From RPQJ01 sp963748985 (GTDB lineage Bacteria > Pseudomonadota > Gammaproteobacteria > Steroidobacterales > Steroidobacteraceae): a stretch of DNA of 64,000 bases. Under the pieces are notes generated by a model. It was given only the letters and a program-made list of their open reading frames with translations. It had not been told where the DNA came from and searched no databases. Shown here in pieces: positions 27,251 through 35,362 of this stretch. Position numbers and translations under genes: made by a program. The stretch spans positions 1 through 64,000 of the forward strand of contig CAVVKQ010000005.1 in assembly GCA_963748985.1 (NCBI GenBank), written 5' to 3'. Position 1 is the first letter of the stretch. Each line of letters starts with the position of its first letter.

Positions 27251-28894
27251 TCACGCGAACCAGCCGTGCAGGAACCAGCTCGCGCCTGCGGTCGTCTCGC
27301 GACGATTGCGGAACACCCACGACCGGGCACCCTGCGGATTGCGCGCGACGTAGTAATCACGTGCGACGTCGTGACCGTCCCACCAGCCGGATTCGATGCA
27401 CTCGGGGCCTTCTTCGAGGACCAGCCGGTCGACGGTGCAGGACTCGGGTTGATCGAGCAGCCACACTGGCCGGGTGCGGCGCGCCTCTGCGTTCGCGGTG
27501 CGCGCCTCGGGACGCGAGGCCGTCGATTGCTGCATCATCGCCGCGGAACCACGCGCCTTTTTTCCTGCCTGCGGGGTGGCTGCCGGTTCGACGGCACGCC
27601 ACGCCGCCTCGGGTCGATGCTCGGGAACGCAGGCGAGTCCGTGCACGGCATCGTTGCCGAGCCGTGCACGCAGCCGTTCGACGAGCTGCGGCAGGTTCTC
27701 GCCGGATTCTCGCCGGTCGTGCGCAAACAACCCGATCGCGTCGGCCTGCAGGTCGATGAGCGGGCCGCTCAGCAGGCGCACGTTGCGCACGGGCTGCGGC
27801 AGCACGAGCGGTGACAGCCGTTCGCGCAGCAGCTCCGCCATGCGCCGCCGCTGCGCACCGACCGGCTGCACGAAACGCAGCCGCACGCGCGTGACCGGAG
27901 CAGCACGGTGACGCAGCTGCACTTCGATCGCCTGCACGCCACGGCCGCGCTCGCGCAGGAACTGGCACAGTTCTTCGAGCAGCGGATCGAGTGCCAGGCC
28001 GAGTCGTGCGGTGTCGGCGATCTCGGGTTCGACGTCGCACCGTGCGGCAAAGCGTTCGCTCGCGGCATACGCCGCGCGCGGCTCCTGCACACGACCCGTG
28101 GCGCGGTCGAGCGTTGCCAGCAGCTCCTGGCCGAAGCGGCGCGCGAAGCCATCGCGCGGCAGGCGCAGGCACTCACCCACGGTGCGCACGCCCATGGTCC
28201 CGAGCACCTCGAGGCTGCGTTCGGGCCACCGCGTGCAGCCGAGCGGCAGCGACGCAAGCCGCCCAGCCAGTTCGTCGCGGTGGCGGACGAATACGGGTCG
28301 CGCGCCTGGCGGACCCGTGCGCGCGAACCATAACGATGCCAGCGGCGACGGCGTAATCGCGAAGCGAACCGCCGCGCCCGTGGCATCCACGAGCTCCTGC
28401 TGCAAGCGCCGGCACAGTTGCCTGGCGCCGCCAAACAGCCGCAGGCTGCCACGCACCTCGAGCAATACGCCGTCGGGCGGCTCGAGGCTGACCCGCGGCG
28501 TGAAGCGCACTCCGCGCTGCGCCACCGCCTCCAGCAGCTGGCGCTCGCGTCGCGCATTGCGCGCCAATGCGTGCAAGCCCGGCACCAGTGCGAGCGCCGC
28601 ATTGATCGACATCCCCTCGTGCACGCCGGCGGCCTGCACCGCTTCTGCGCACGCGCGCACCACCTTGCCGTTGCGCTCGAGATCGACGATGGCAACGGGC
28701 GGACGACCCGGCAGGGCCAGCGCCACGTCGCGCAGCGAATCGAACAGCAATGACGGCAGGTGAATCGCGAGCCAGAGTTCACGCGGGCGCGACTGCGCAA
28801 GCGGTGCGCGGCCGGGAACGGCAAGCGAAGATGGACGGAATGCCGGCGTGACCCGCACACGGCGGGGAGACGGGGGCCTGGCGAGCGGGGCCAT
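27251..28894 (-). CDS. imuB: Y-family polymerase-like mutasome protein ImuB
   Basis: 547 residues. A catalytically inactive Y-family homologue that bridges ImuA, DnaE2 and the beta clamp. The N-terminus 'RELWLAIHLPSLLFDSLRD' and middle 'LRLFGGARQLCRRLQQEL', 'TRWPERSLEVLGTMGVRTVGECLRLPRDGFARRFGQELL' match ImuB; the acidic polymerase residues of DinB are not evident. The C-terminal end 'WWDGHDVARDYYVARNPQGARSWVFR' is family-typical. It starts 1 bp after imuA ends and lies 56 bp before dnaE2. Confidence 0.92.
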   Translation of the reverse strand: MAPLARPPSPRRVRVTPAFRPSSLAVPGRAPLAQSRPRELWLAIHLPSLLFDSLRDVALALPGRPPVAIVDLERNGKVVRACAEAVQAAGVHEGMSINAALALVPGLHALARNARRERQLLEAVAQRGVRFTPRVSLEPPDGVLLEVRGSLRLFGGARQLCRRLQQELVDATGAAVRFAITPSPLASLWFARTGPPGARPVFVRHRDELAGRLASLPLGCTRWPERSLEVLGTMGVRTVGECLRLPRDGFARRFGQELLATLDRATGRVQEPRAAYAASERFAARCDVEPEIADTARLGLALDPLLEELCQFLRERGRGVQAIEVQLRHRAAPVTRVRLRFVQPVGAQRRRMAELLRERLSPLVLPQPVRNVRLLSGPLIDLQADAIGLFAHDRRESGENLPQLVERLRARLGNDAVHGLACVPEHRPEAAWRAVEPAATPQAGKKARGSAAMMQQSTASRPEARTANAEARRTRPVWLLDQPESCTVDRLVLEEGPECIESGWWDGHDVARDYYVARNPQGARSWVFRNRRETTAGASWFLHGWFA

Positions 28895-28895
28895 C

Positions 28896-29642
28896 TCAGT
28901 GTCCCAGGTTCACCGTGACAGGACGGCCTCCGCGGCTTTTGACGATGCGCACCTGCAGGCCTTCGGTACCGCCGCCGAGCAGCGCGAGCCGCAACACGGC
29001 GGGTGAAGGCGTGAGCCCTGCCTGCAGCGGGCGATACAGCACGGCAAGGCTGCGCGAAGTCTCTGCGGCCAGTTGCAACCGTCGCAACGCGTGTGGATCG
29101 CGGGGATTGGCCCAGCCGAGCACGGCACTGCACGACTCCGAACGCAACGCCTGGTCCATCGCCCACTCGGTGGTTCCTGCACCATTGACGATGAGCATGC
29201 GCCCGACATCGATGCCCCACGCCGCCAGCGACGGCGCATACGGTCGAAACGGCGGCGAGACCCAGGCGATCCAACCCCCGCTGCCCCGGTCATGCGGTGG
29301 CTGGGCAGACCCGACATGGGCAGACCCCGCATGATCGGGGCGCGGTGGCGGATAAACCTCGCCGGCTGCGCCGTCGTCCCGACAAAGCGCGGCAAGTGCG
29401 GGGAGCAGCAACCGGAGCTCGCCGATGCCCCGCTGATCGGCAAGGATTTCGATGAGACCCTGCCGCGGCCAGCCCGCGCCCGGCAGGCAACGGTCGAGCG
29501 CGGCGTAGCCCGTGGGCAATCCCGCCGGCACGGCCGCGGCCGTGCTGCTGCCCGTTTCCCGTGCGCGCCAGAGACGCGCGGGATTCTCTTGCAGCAGTTG
29601 TTCGACGGAAGCCTTCATGGCTTCTGGCATGGCTTCTTGCAT
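28896..29642 (-). CDS. imuA: SOS mutagenesis protein ImuA (RecA-like)
   Basis: 248 residues. ImuA resembles RecA/SulA and binds RecA and ImuB in the mutasome. 'LPTGYAALDRCLPGAGWPRQGLIEILADQRGIGELRLLLPAL' and 'GWIAWVSPPFRPYAPSLAAWGID' are typical. A segment rich in Pro, Asp and Gly-Ser-Ala (around residues 97-122) interrupts the family pattern and contains a 15-bp tandem duplication at 29302-29331. It is 46 bp downstream of lexA and probably cotranscribed. Confidence 0.9.
   Translation of the reverse strand: MQEAMPEAMKASVEQLLQENPARLWRARETGSSTAAAVPAGLPTGYAALDRCLPGAGWPRQGLIEILADQRGIGELRLLLPALAALCRDDGAAGEVYPPPRPDHAGSAHVGSAQPPHDRGSGGWIAWVSPPFRPYAPSLAAWGIDVGRMLIVNGAGTTEWAMDQALRSESCSAVLGWANPRDPHALRRLQLAAETSRSLAVLYRPLQAGLTPSPAVLRLALLGGGTEGLQVRIVKSRGGRPVTVNLGH
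29302..29331. repeat. 15-bp tandem duplication inside imuA
   Basis: TGGGCAGACCCGACA (29302-29316) is followed directly by TGGGCAGACCCCGCA (29317-29331). In the protein it gives the repeated 'GSAHVGSAQ'. The unit keeps the reading frame and lies in the region that looks inserted relative to other ImuA proteins. Confidence 0.7.
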
Positions 29643-29688
29643 AACTGGGGGCGGGATCGCTGATCCGGAAAAATCATCCAGGGAGCAG

Positions 29689-30309
29689 TCAGGACAAACG
29701 ATGCGTGTCCTGCCGCACCACGCCGACGACGAGGCCTTCGATGGTGAGCGACTGCTCGCGCAGGTCGATACGCAGGGGTTCGAAGTCTTCGTTCTCGGGC
29801 AGCAGCCAGGCGATCGAGCCGTCCTGCCGGTAGCGCTTCACGGTGACCTCGTTCTCGAGGCGCGCGACGACGATCTGGCGGTTGCGGACTTCGGGCGTGC
29901 GGTGGACTGCGACGAGATCGCCGTCGAGGATGCCGGCGTTGCGCATGCTCATGCCTTTGACCTTGAGCAGGTAATGCGGCCGCGGCTGGAAGAGCGCCGG
30001 GTCGATCTGGTAGCGCGCTTCGATGTTTTCTTCGGCCAGGATGGGCCGGCCGGCAGCGACCCGGCCGATCAACGGCAGGCCGATCTGGTCGCGCAGGGAG
30101 TCCTTGAGCTGGATGCCGCGGGAGGCCCCGGGGCGCAGTTCGATGACGCCTTTGCGCTGCAGTGCACGCAGGTGCTCTTCGGCCGCATTCGCGGACTTGA
30201 AGCCCAGGGCTTCGGCGATTTCGGCCCGCGTGGGGGGCAGGCCCTGCTCGGCCAGGCTGTCCTGGATGAATACAAGCACCTGGCGTTGGCGCGGCGTGAG
30301 GTCTTCCAT
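29689..30309 (-). CDS. lexA: SOS repressor LexA
   Basis: 206 residues. The winged helix is at the N-terminus ('LTPRQRQVLVFIQDSLAEQGLPPTRAEIAEALGF'); the S24 autoprotease domain has the cleavage site Ala86-Gly87 in 'RVAAGRP', Ser121 in 'KGMSMR' and Lys158 in 'VTVKRY'. It represses itself and the imuA-imuB-dnaE2 genes that follow until RecA-stimulated self-cleavage. Two LexA boxes lie just upstream of the ATG. Confidence 0.97.
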   Translation of the reverse strand: MEDLTPRQRQVLVFIQDSLAEQGLPPTRAEIAEALGFKSANAAEEHLRALQRKGVIELRPGASRGIQLKDSLRDQIGLPLIGRVAAGRPILAEENIEARYQIDPALFQPRPHYLLKVKGMSMRNAGILDGDLVAVHRTPEVRNRQIVVARLENEVTVKRYRQDGSIAWLLPENEDFEPLRIDLREQSLTIEGLVVGVVRQDTHRLS

Positions 30310-30322
30310 CGATCAACCCTCC

Positions 30323-30357
30323 CTGTATACCCATACAGTGACTGTTTATATATACAG
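30323..30357 (-). promoter_or_regulatory. Two tandem LexA (SOS) boxes upstream of lexA-imuA-imuB-dnaE2
   Basis: CTGTATACCCATACAG (30323-30338) and CTGTTTATATATACAG (30342-30357) both match the CTGT-N8-ACAG SOS consensus of gammaproteobacteria, and the second has the ideal AT-rich centre. They are 14 and 33 bp from the lexA ATG and are separated by 3 bp, so two LexA dimers would sit on nearly the same face (19-bp spacing). Confidence 0.88.
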
Positions 30358-30711
30358 CTCCACGTGCCTGTTGGCAAGCAGGGAAAGAGACCATCGGGCA
30401 AGGACCGCCGCCTCGAGCAAGGTGGCCACACCACACTTCCGCGCGAACTTCGCCAGTCCGCGCATTGCAGCGAATGCCGGGAAATCCAGTGCCAACCGCG
30501 ACGCATGTCAGAGGAGGCGCGTGGCGGGTGGCTGGCGACTGGTCGTCGAATGCGAACGCCTCGCATGCGACGCACCGCACAGTAATCTTTATCGTCGTTT
30601 TCGAATGAGTTAGTCTCTCGCTGTTCGGCTGCGCTGCGCACACGGAAAGGTGTGGACGGGCTGCGGCCGCCACACTGTCTTGCCTGATTCAAAAACCGAG
30701 GAAGATCACCA
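30358..30711. other. Intergenic region between lexA boxes and the lipoprotein gene
   Basis: About 350 bp without a convincing gene. It must hold the plus-strand promoter of the lipoprotein gene, but I could not find a -35/-10 pair better than three of six matches on each side. A good GAGGAAGA ribosome site lies directly before the ATG at 30712. Confidence 0.4.
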
Positions 30712-31035
30712 ATGAAGACCGCTATCGCCAAGATCCTGACCGCCACCGCCGCCGCCGTCGTGCTCGCCGCAGCCACGGGTTGCGTGAGCCAGTCGAAGTT
30801 TGACGAGCACGTGGCCAGCGCCGATGCGGCCATCAAGGCTGCCGCTGCCGACGCCGCTGCCGCCAAGGCTTCTGCCGACGCCGCTGCCGCCTCGGCATCG
30901 AGCGCCGCGAGCGCATCGAGCGCCGCCCAGAGCACGGCCAACCAGGCTCTCCAGGCCGCACAGGCTTCGCAGTCCTGCTGCGACGCGACCAACGAGAAGA
31001 TCGATCGCGCGTTCAAGAAGTCGATGGGCAAGTAA
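30712..31035 (+). CDS. Lpp/OprI-like alanine-zipper lipoprotein
   Basis: 107 residues. A lipoprotein signal ends in ATGC (Cys24), followed by an Ala/Ser-rich helix ('DAAIKAAAADAAAAKASADAAAASASSAASAS'-type heptads, residues 35-75) typical of the alanine zipper of OprI/Lpp. The last residues are 'AFKKSMGK', a C-terminal lysine like that used to attach Braun's lipoprotein to peptidoglycan. An L,D-transpeptidase gene faces it downstream. It probably tethers the outer membrane to the wall. A strong terminator follows. Confidence 0.82.
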   Translation: MKTAIAKILTATAAAVVLAAATGCVSQSKFDEHVASADAAIKAAAADAAAAKASADAAAASASSAASASSAAQSTANQALQAAQASQSCCDATNEKIDRAFKKSMGK

Positions 31036-31067
31036 TCGACTGACTCCGTCGCTTCGGCGATACGAAG

Positions 31068-31095
31068 ACGCCGCGGACCTCCGCGGCGTTTTCTT
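31068..31095 (+). terminator. Intrinsic terminator of the lipoprotein gene
   Basis: Stem ACGCCGCGG / CCGCGGCGT (9 bp) with an ACCT loop, followed by TTTTCTTTT. It starts 33 bp after the lipoprotein stop and may also help end the facing transpeptidase transcript. Confidence 0.88.
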
Positions 31096-31170
31096 TTCCG
31101 CAGCACTTTGCCGCCTGCCCCGCGCACAGCAGCACCGCACTGCTCACGGCGCAGACCGACAAGCGTTGAG

Positions 31171-32193
31171 TTACGGAGCCGGTGCCTGCGCCGTCTCTGC
31201 GGCTGGCGCAGGTACGGATTCCGGCGACCGGACCGGAACACGCGAGAAATTGCGTTCACCGACGCGCACGGGCACGCCCGACGCCTGCTGGAACGCGAGC
31301 CGTGCCGTGTCCCAGTCGATCGACACATCGACGCCGGCCGTGGCCGCCTTAACCACCCGATCGAGTTCCGCCGGATCCATGTGCGAAGGATTGTCCGTGC
31401 CTTCCAGCGGCGCCTGGCGTTCGATGAACAGCGAGCCGCGCGACCAGCCGACTTTCGTCGTCTGGTCGATCAGGTTCACCTTCGTGTTGACCGGGATCAT
31501 CGTGTAGAACTCGGCGATGTCCTCCGGGAACATGCGGATGCAGCCGTGCGTAACCTGCATGCCGACGCCTGCGGGACGGTTCGTGCCGTGGATCAGGTAC
31601 GAGCCGCCGGGGATCCCGAGCCGCAAGGCATACTCGCCGAGCGGGTTGTCCGGACCCGGCGGGATGAACGGCGGCAATGGATCACCCTTCGCCTCGTGCT
31701 CGAGCCGGACGGACTTCGGCGGATACCAGTTGGGGCGCTCCTGCTTCGACGCGACCCTGGTGGCCCCGAGCGGTGTCTTCCAGTCCATCTTGCCGGTGCT
31801 GATCGGGTACGTGCGAACGACGCGCGGCTGGCCCGGCTGGGCGGGCGGATAGTAATAAAGACGGTGCTCCGGCAGGTTGACCACGATCCCCTCGCGCGGG
31901 GCGTCCGGCAGCAGGAACCGGCCTGGAATCACCACCTCGGTGCCCGCCCCGGGCAGCCAGGGGTCGATGCCGGGGTTGGCGGCGATGATTTCCTCGTACC
32001 CGACGCCATGGCGCCGGCCGATGTCGAGCAGTGTGTCCTCGTGCTCGGCCATGGCGATGCTGACCGCACCGATCACGTTGTCACCATTGCGCGGCAGCAG
32101 GAATTCGCCCGCCCGGACGTCATTGGCGACGAACTGTGCGAACGCTGCGACCAGCGCAGCCGCGAACCACTGGCCGACACCGTTATCCTGCAT
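31171..32193 (-). CDS. L,D-transpeptidase (ErfK/YbiS/YcfS family) with LysM domain
   Basis: 340 residues. Signal peptide (about 1-28), LysM-like segment (about 45-92, 'HEDTLLDIGRRHGVGYEEIIAANPGIDPWLP'), then the YkuD catalytic domain with His202 ('IHGTNRPAG'), His216 and nucleophile Cys218 in 'VTHGCIRMFPED'. A Pro/Ala tail ends the protein. This subfamily includes the enzymes that link Braun's lipoprotein to diaminopimelate in peptidoglycan. The neighbouring convergent gene encodes a lipoprotein with a terminal lysine, a plausible substrate. Confidence 0.9.
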   Translation of the reverse strand: MQDNGVGQWFAAALVAAFAQFVANDVRAGEFLLPRNGDNVIGAVSIAMAEHEDTLLDIGRRHGVGYEEIIAANPGIDPWLPGAGTEVVIPGRFLLPDAPREGIVVNLPEHRLYYYPPAQPGQPRVVRTYPISTGKMDWKTPLGATRVASKQERPNWYPPKSVRLEHEAKGDPLPPFIPPGPDNPLGEYALRLGIPGGSYLIHGTNRPAGVGMQVTHGCIRMFPEDIAEFYTMIPVNTKVNLIDQTTKVGWSRGSLFIERQAPLEGTDNPSHMDPAELDRVVKAATAGVDVSIDWDTARLAFQQASGVPVRVGERNFSRVPVRSPESVPAPAAETAQAPAP

Positions 32194-32312
32194 GCAACCT
32201 TCCTTCCATTGCCTGCATCTATTCTAACCACATGGCGACGATCCACACGCTGCCCGCACGCATTGACCCGGACACGGCACCGCCCGTAGCCTTGCGGCCG
32301 CGAGGGACCCCC

Positions 32313-32837
32313 ATGCCTTACAAGCTGACGATCGAGCTCTCCGACCGCGATTTACGCCATTTTCGCCGGGAATTGAAAAAGGCGCGCGATTCGGTGCGGA
32401 TCGCCGACGACGAGGAAATCCTCGGCGCGGCGGCCGACATGGTGAAATCCATGAAGGGCACGGACCTGCCCGATTTCGTGACCGAGCGGCTCGAGCAGCT
32501 CGACACCCTGATCGCCATGGTCACCGACGAGGACTGGCCGCTGGACGACGACGAGCGCAATCCGGTGCTGTCGGGGCTTGCCTATCTGTGCGACCCGGAG
32601 GACCTGATTCCCGACGACATCCCGGGCATCGGCATGCTCGACGACGCCGTAATGATCGAACTCGTGTTCCGTGAACTCCGGCACGAGCTCGAGGCGTACG
32701 AAGATTTCCGCGCCTACCGCGAATCACTGACGAAGGGCTCGGTGCTGCGCAAGGCTGCGCCCGGCGTCGCGGCGAAGATCGACCGGCGGCGCGTACAGCT
32801 GATGGCGCGCATGCGGCGCCGGCGCAAGGCCGAGTAG
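32313..32837 (+). CDS. YkvA/DUF1232-family protein
   Basis: 174 residues. The DUF1232 block is 'DDDERNPVLSGLAYLCDPEDLIPDDIPGIGMLDDAVMIELVFREL'. The function of the family is unknown. The ATG at 32313 is preferred because GAGGG lies about six bases upstream; an in-frame ATG at 32232 would add 27 residues without family similarity. The stop codon TAG is also the first base triplet of the hairpin repeat that separates this gene from convergent plsX. Confidence 0.82.
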   Translation: MPYKLTIELSDRDLRHFRRELKKARDSVRIADDEEILGAAADMVKSMKGTDLPDFVTERLEQLDTLIAMVTDEDWPLDDDERNPVLSGLAYLCDPEDLIPDDIPGIGMLDDAVMIELVFRELRHELEAYEDFRAYRESLTKGSVLRKAAPGVAAKIDRRRVQLMARMRRRRKAE

Positions 32838-32914
32838 TGAGTAGTGATCGTGATGGAGTCTAGAGCGCGGCGCGCTCTTTCCGACTGATCACTGATCACT
32901 ACTCACTATTCACT
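32833..32914. repeat. Hairpin repeat with AGTGAGTAGTGATC-type arms and TTTCCGACT core
   Basis: The left arm (32833-32856, AGTAGTGAGTAGTGATCGTG) is mirrored by the right arm (32886-32914, TGATCACTGATCACTACTCA...). In between are a palindrome AGAGCGCGGCGCGCTCT (32862-32878) and TTTCCGACT (32878-32886). It has the same plan as the element inside dnaE2 but with different arm sequence. The stop codons of both the DUF1232 gene and plsX lie in its arms. It could end transcription in both directions. Confidence 0.78.
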
Positions 32915-33924
32915 CCCGTCGCCGTCACTTTCGCCAGCAGGTCCACGATCTGGTCCGGCACGCCGTTGCGTGCTTCCGTGACCGCAACACGCACGGCATT
33001 GGCAAACGACATGCGGTCGGCGCCGCCGTGACTCTTGATGACCACGCCCTGCAATCCCACCATGCTTGCGCCGTTGTACGCGCGTGGATCGAGTCGTGCC
33101 TTGAGCGCCGTGAGTGTCGGCGCCGCGGCGAGTGCGCCGATCTTGCGTACCGTGCTGCGAGTGAACTCTTCCTTCATCGCGCCGCTGATGAACTTCGCCA
33201 GGCCTTCCATCGTCTTCAGCGACACGTTGCCGGTGAAACCGTCGGTGACGACGACGTCGACGGCACCTGAAAAAATCTTGTCGCCCTCGACGAAGCCAAC
33301 GTAGTTGATCGCGGAGCCGGTGAGACGCTTGTGCGCCGCCTTGATCTCCTCGGTGCCCTTGATGTCTTCCTCGCCGACGTTGAGCAGGCCGACGCGGGGC
33401 TGCTCGATGCCGTGCAGGTCGGATGCGATCACGGAGCCCATCACCGCGAACTGCACCAGATGATCGTCGTTGCAGTCGGGGTTGGCGCCCAGGTCGAGCA
33501 TGACGGTGTACCCGCCCGTCGAGGGCACGGCCGAGACGATGGCGGGACGGTCGATGCCCGGCACCATGCCGAGCACGAAACGCGCGGTGGCGAGCAGTGC
33601 GCCGGTGTTGCCCGCAGACACGCACGCAGACGCCTCGCCCTTCTCGACGAGGTTGATCGCGACACGCATCGACGAGTTCTTCTTGCGGCGGAGCGCGTCC
33701 TGCGGACGCTCGTCCATGGCGACGACTTCGGTCGCTTCGACGAAACGGCAGCGGTCGTTGTCGAGGGCGGCGCCCAGCAACGGCAGCACGACCTCACTGC
33801 GACCGACGATGATCAGCCGGAGATCGGGCGTGGACGCGAGGACATCGAGCGCCGCGGGAACGGCAACTTCAGCGCCGTGGTCGCCGCTCATCGCGTCCAC
33901 GGCTACGGTCAGGCCGGCGGTCAT
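32899..33924 (-). CDS. plsX: Phosphate acyltransferase PlsX
   Basis: 341 residues. Makes acyl-phosphate from acyl-ACP for PlsY in phospholipid synthesis; peripheral to the membrane. Typical blocks are 'VAVDAMSGDHGAEVAVPAAL', 'RVAINLVEKGEASACVSAGNTGALLATARF' and 'VMLDLGANPDC'. The last residues 'GVNSE' and the TAG stop are read from the simple-sequence arm of the repeat. It is downstream of rpmF, as in most gammaproteobacteria. Confidence 0.95.
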   Translation of the reverse strand: MTAGLTVAVDAMSGDHGAEVAVPAALDVLASTPDLRLIIVGRSEVVLPLLGAALDNDRCRFVEATEVVAMDERPQDALRRKKNSSMRVAINLVEKGEASACVSAGNTGALLATARFVLGMVPGIDRPAIVSAVPSTGGYTVMLDLGANPDCNDDHLVQFAVMGSVIASDLHGIEQPRVGLLNVGEEDIKGTEEIKAAHKRLTGSAINYVGFVEGDKIFSGAVDVVVTDGFTGNVSLKTMEGLAKFISGAMKEEFTRSTVRKIGALAAAPTLTALKARLDPRAYNGASMVGLQGVVIKSHGGADRMSFANAVRVAVTEARNGVPDQIVDLLAKVTATGVNSE

Positions 33925-33946
33925 GCGCGGGCCCGTCGAGACAGGA

Positions 33947-34141
33947 TTACTCCTGGCCTTCGTCGGCGGCCGGCTTCTCGATCACTTTCTTGCCGCGGTA
34001 GAAACCGTCGGCGGTGATGCGGTGACGAAGATGGGTTTCGCCGCTGGTACGGTCAACCGACAGCGCAGGGCTGCTCAGGTGGTCGTGCGAACGGTGCATG
34101 CCGCGCTTGGACGGGGTCTTGCGGCTTTTCTGGACTGCCAT
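33947..34141 (-). CDS. rpmF: 50S ribosomal protein L32
   Basis: 64 residues. The N-terminus 'MAVQKSRKTPSKRGMHRSHDHL' is unmistakable for L32. This version has no zinc-binding CxxC pairs, so it is the non-zinc form. It lies between yceD (3-bp gap) and plsX, the standard order. Confidence 0.96.
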   Translation of the reverse strand: MAVQKSRKTPSKRGMHRSHDHLSSPALSVDRTSGETHLRHRITADGFYRGKKVIEKPAADEGQE

Positions 34142-34144
34142 GAT

Positions 34145-34717
34145 CTACTCTCCTGAAGCGGGTCCGCGCTCGTTGTTTTTCTCGAGCAGCTCCCGCAGAT
34201 TCGCAAAGGGCATCTGTTTCTCTTCCACCGCTGCCTCTTCGGCCGCGGTCTCGACCACGGAAGCGGGCGCCAACGGCACCTCTTCCGCCTCGGACGACAG
34301 GCACTCCGGGCTGCCTGCTTCGTGCGCGGGCACGAGCGGCAACGCGAGCAGCACCTGCTCTTCGACCAGCGCCGCAAGCGACAGTTGCTCCGGCATTCCC
34401 ACGAACGGCTCGTAGCCGCCCGGCACGTCGTCCATCTCGTCGCGGACGATGGCGACCAGCGCCGATTCGTCCATCGCGATCGCGCAAGGCTGCAGGCAAC
34501 GCTGGCATTCCAGCACTGCCGTGCCCTCGACGCGGACGTCGACCGTCGTCCGGCCTTCGAAGGCACCGAACTGCAATCGCGCATCGATGCGAGTGCCGGG
34601 AAGGCCGCCCGCCTCGGCTACGCGTTCGAGCTGCGCCAGGTCGTAATGGCGCTCGAGAACGGCGGCTCGCGCCGACAGCTCCTTGGCGTTAACCTGATCG
34701 GCCGGGCCGGGCGACAT
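34145..34717 (-). CDS. yceD: YceD / DUF177 family 23S rRNA accumulation protein
   Basis: 190 residues. The DUF177 core includes 'VLECQRCLQPCAIAMDESALVAIV' with Cys71, Cys74 and Cys78, a likely metal site. The family is needed for normal 23S rRNA and large-subunit levels in bacteria and chloroplasts. The C-terminal half is acidic. It starts the yceD-rpmF-plsX operon and is divergent from maf. Confidence 0.9.
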   Translation of the reverse strand: MSPGPADQVNAKELSARAAVLERHYDLAQLERVAEAGGLPGTRIDARLQFGAFEGRTTVDVRVEGTAVLECQRCLQPCAIAMDESALVAIVRDEMDDVPGGYEPFVGMPEQLSLAALVEEQVLLALPLVPAHEAGSPECLSSEAEEVPLAPASVVETAAEEAAVEEKQMPFANLRELLEKNNERGPASGE

Positions 34718-34776
34718 GGGGCGCGTATCATAGTGACGCTGCCCCGCCCTGTCAAAGAAAAAACGAGCCTAAATCT

Positions 34777-35362
34777 TTGTTTTCCAAGGGCCTGATTCTC
34801 GCCTCGACGTCCCGCTACCGCCGCGACCTGCTGCAGCGGCTCGGGCTGCCGTTCGAGTGCGTCGCCCCCGGCGCCGATGAAGCTCGCCTGCCGGGCGAAC
34901 CGGCCGCCGCCATGGCCGCGCGACTGGCCCGGGTCAAGGCCGAGGCAGTCGCCGCGAGGTATCCCACAGGCGATCGTGATCGGTTCGGACCAGGTCGCCC
35001 TGCGCGGCACGGATGTGCTCGGCAAACCCGGTACCGTCGAGCGTTGCCGCGAACAGCTGCGGGCTTCGTCTGGCCGCGAAGTCGTCTTCCTCACGGCGGT
35101 GCACGTCATCGATGGCTCCGCCGGTCGCACCGAATCGCACGTCGACCGCACGGTCGTGAAGTTCAGGGTGCTGTCTGATGCCGAAATCGACCGCTACATC
35201 GAGCGCGACAATCCACTCGACTGCGCCGGCGGTTTCAAAGCCGAGTCCCTGGGGATCGCCCTCTTCGACCGCGTCGAATCGATCGATCCGACGGGCCTCA
35301 CCGGCCTCCCGTTGTCCTGGCTTTGCGGCGCCCTTCGCCGCGCACGGGTCCAGGTCCCTTAG
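34777..35362 (+). pseudogene. maf: Maf-like nucleotide pyrophosphatase, one-base frameshift
   Basis: Maf proteins hydrolyse non-canonical or modified nucleoside triphosphates. The first frame gives 'LILASTSRYRRDLLQRLGLPFE' to 'EAVAARYP'. The next frame gives 'QAIVIGSDQVALRGTDVLGKPG', with the catalytic aspartate in SDQ, then 'DCAGGFKAESLGIALFDRVES'. The join lies at about 34964-34967 and needs one base removed; the span is 3n+1. The start is TTG at 34777. The 3' end overlaps rluC in antisense by 65 bp. Confidence 0.85.
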
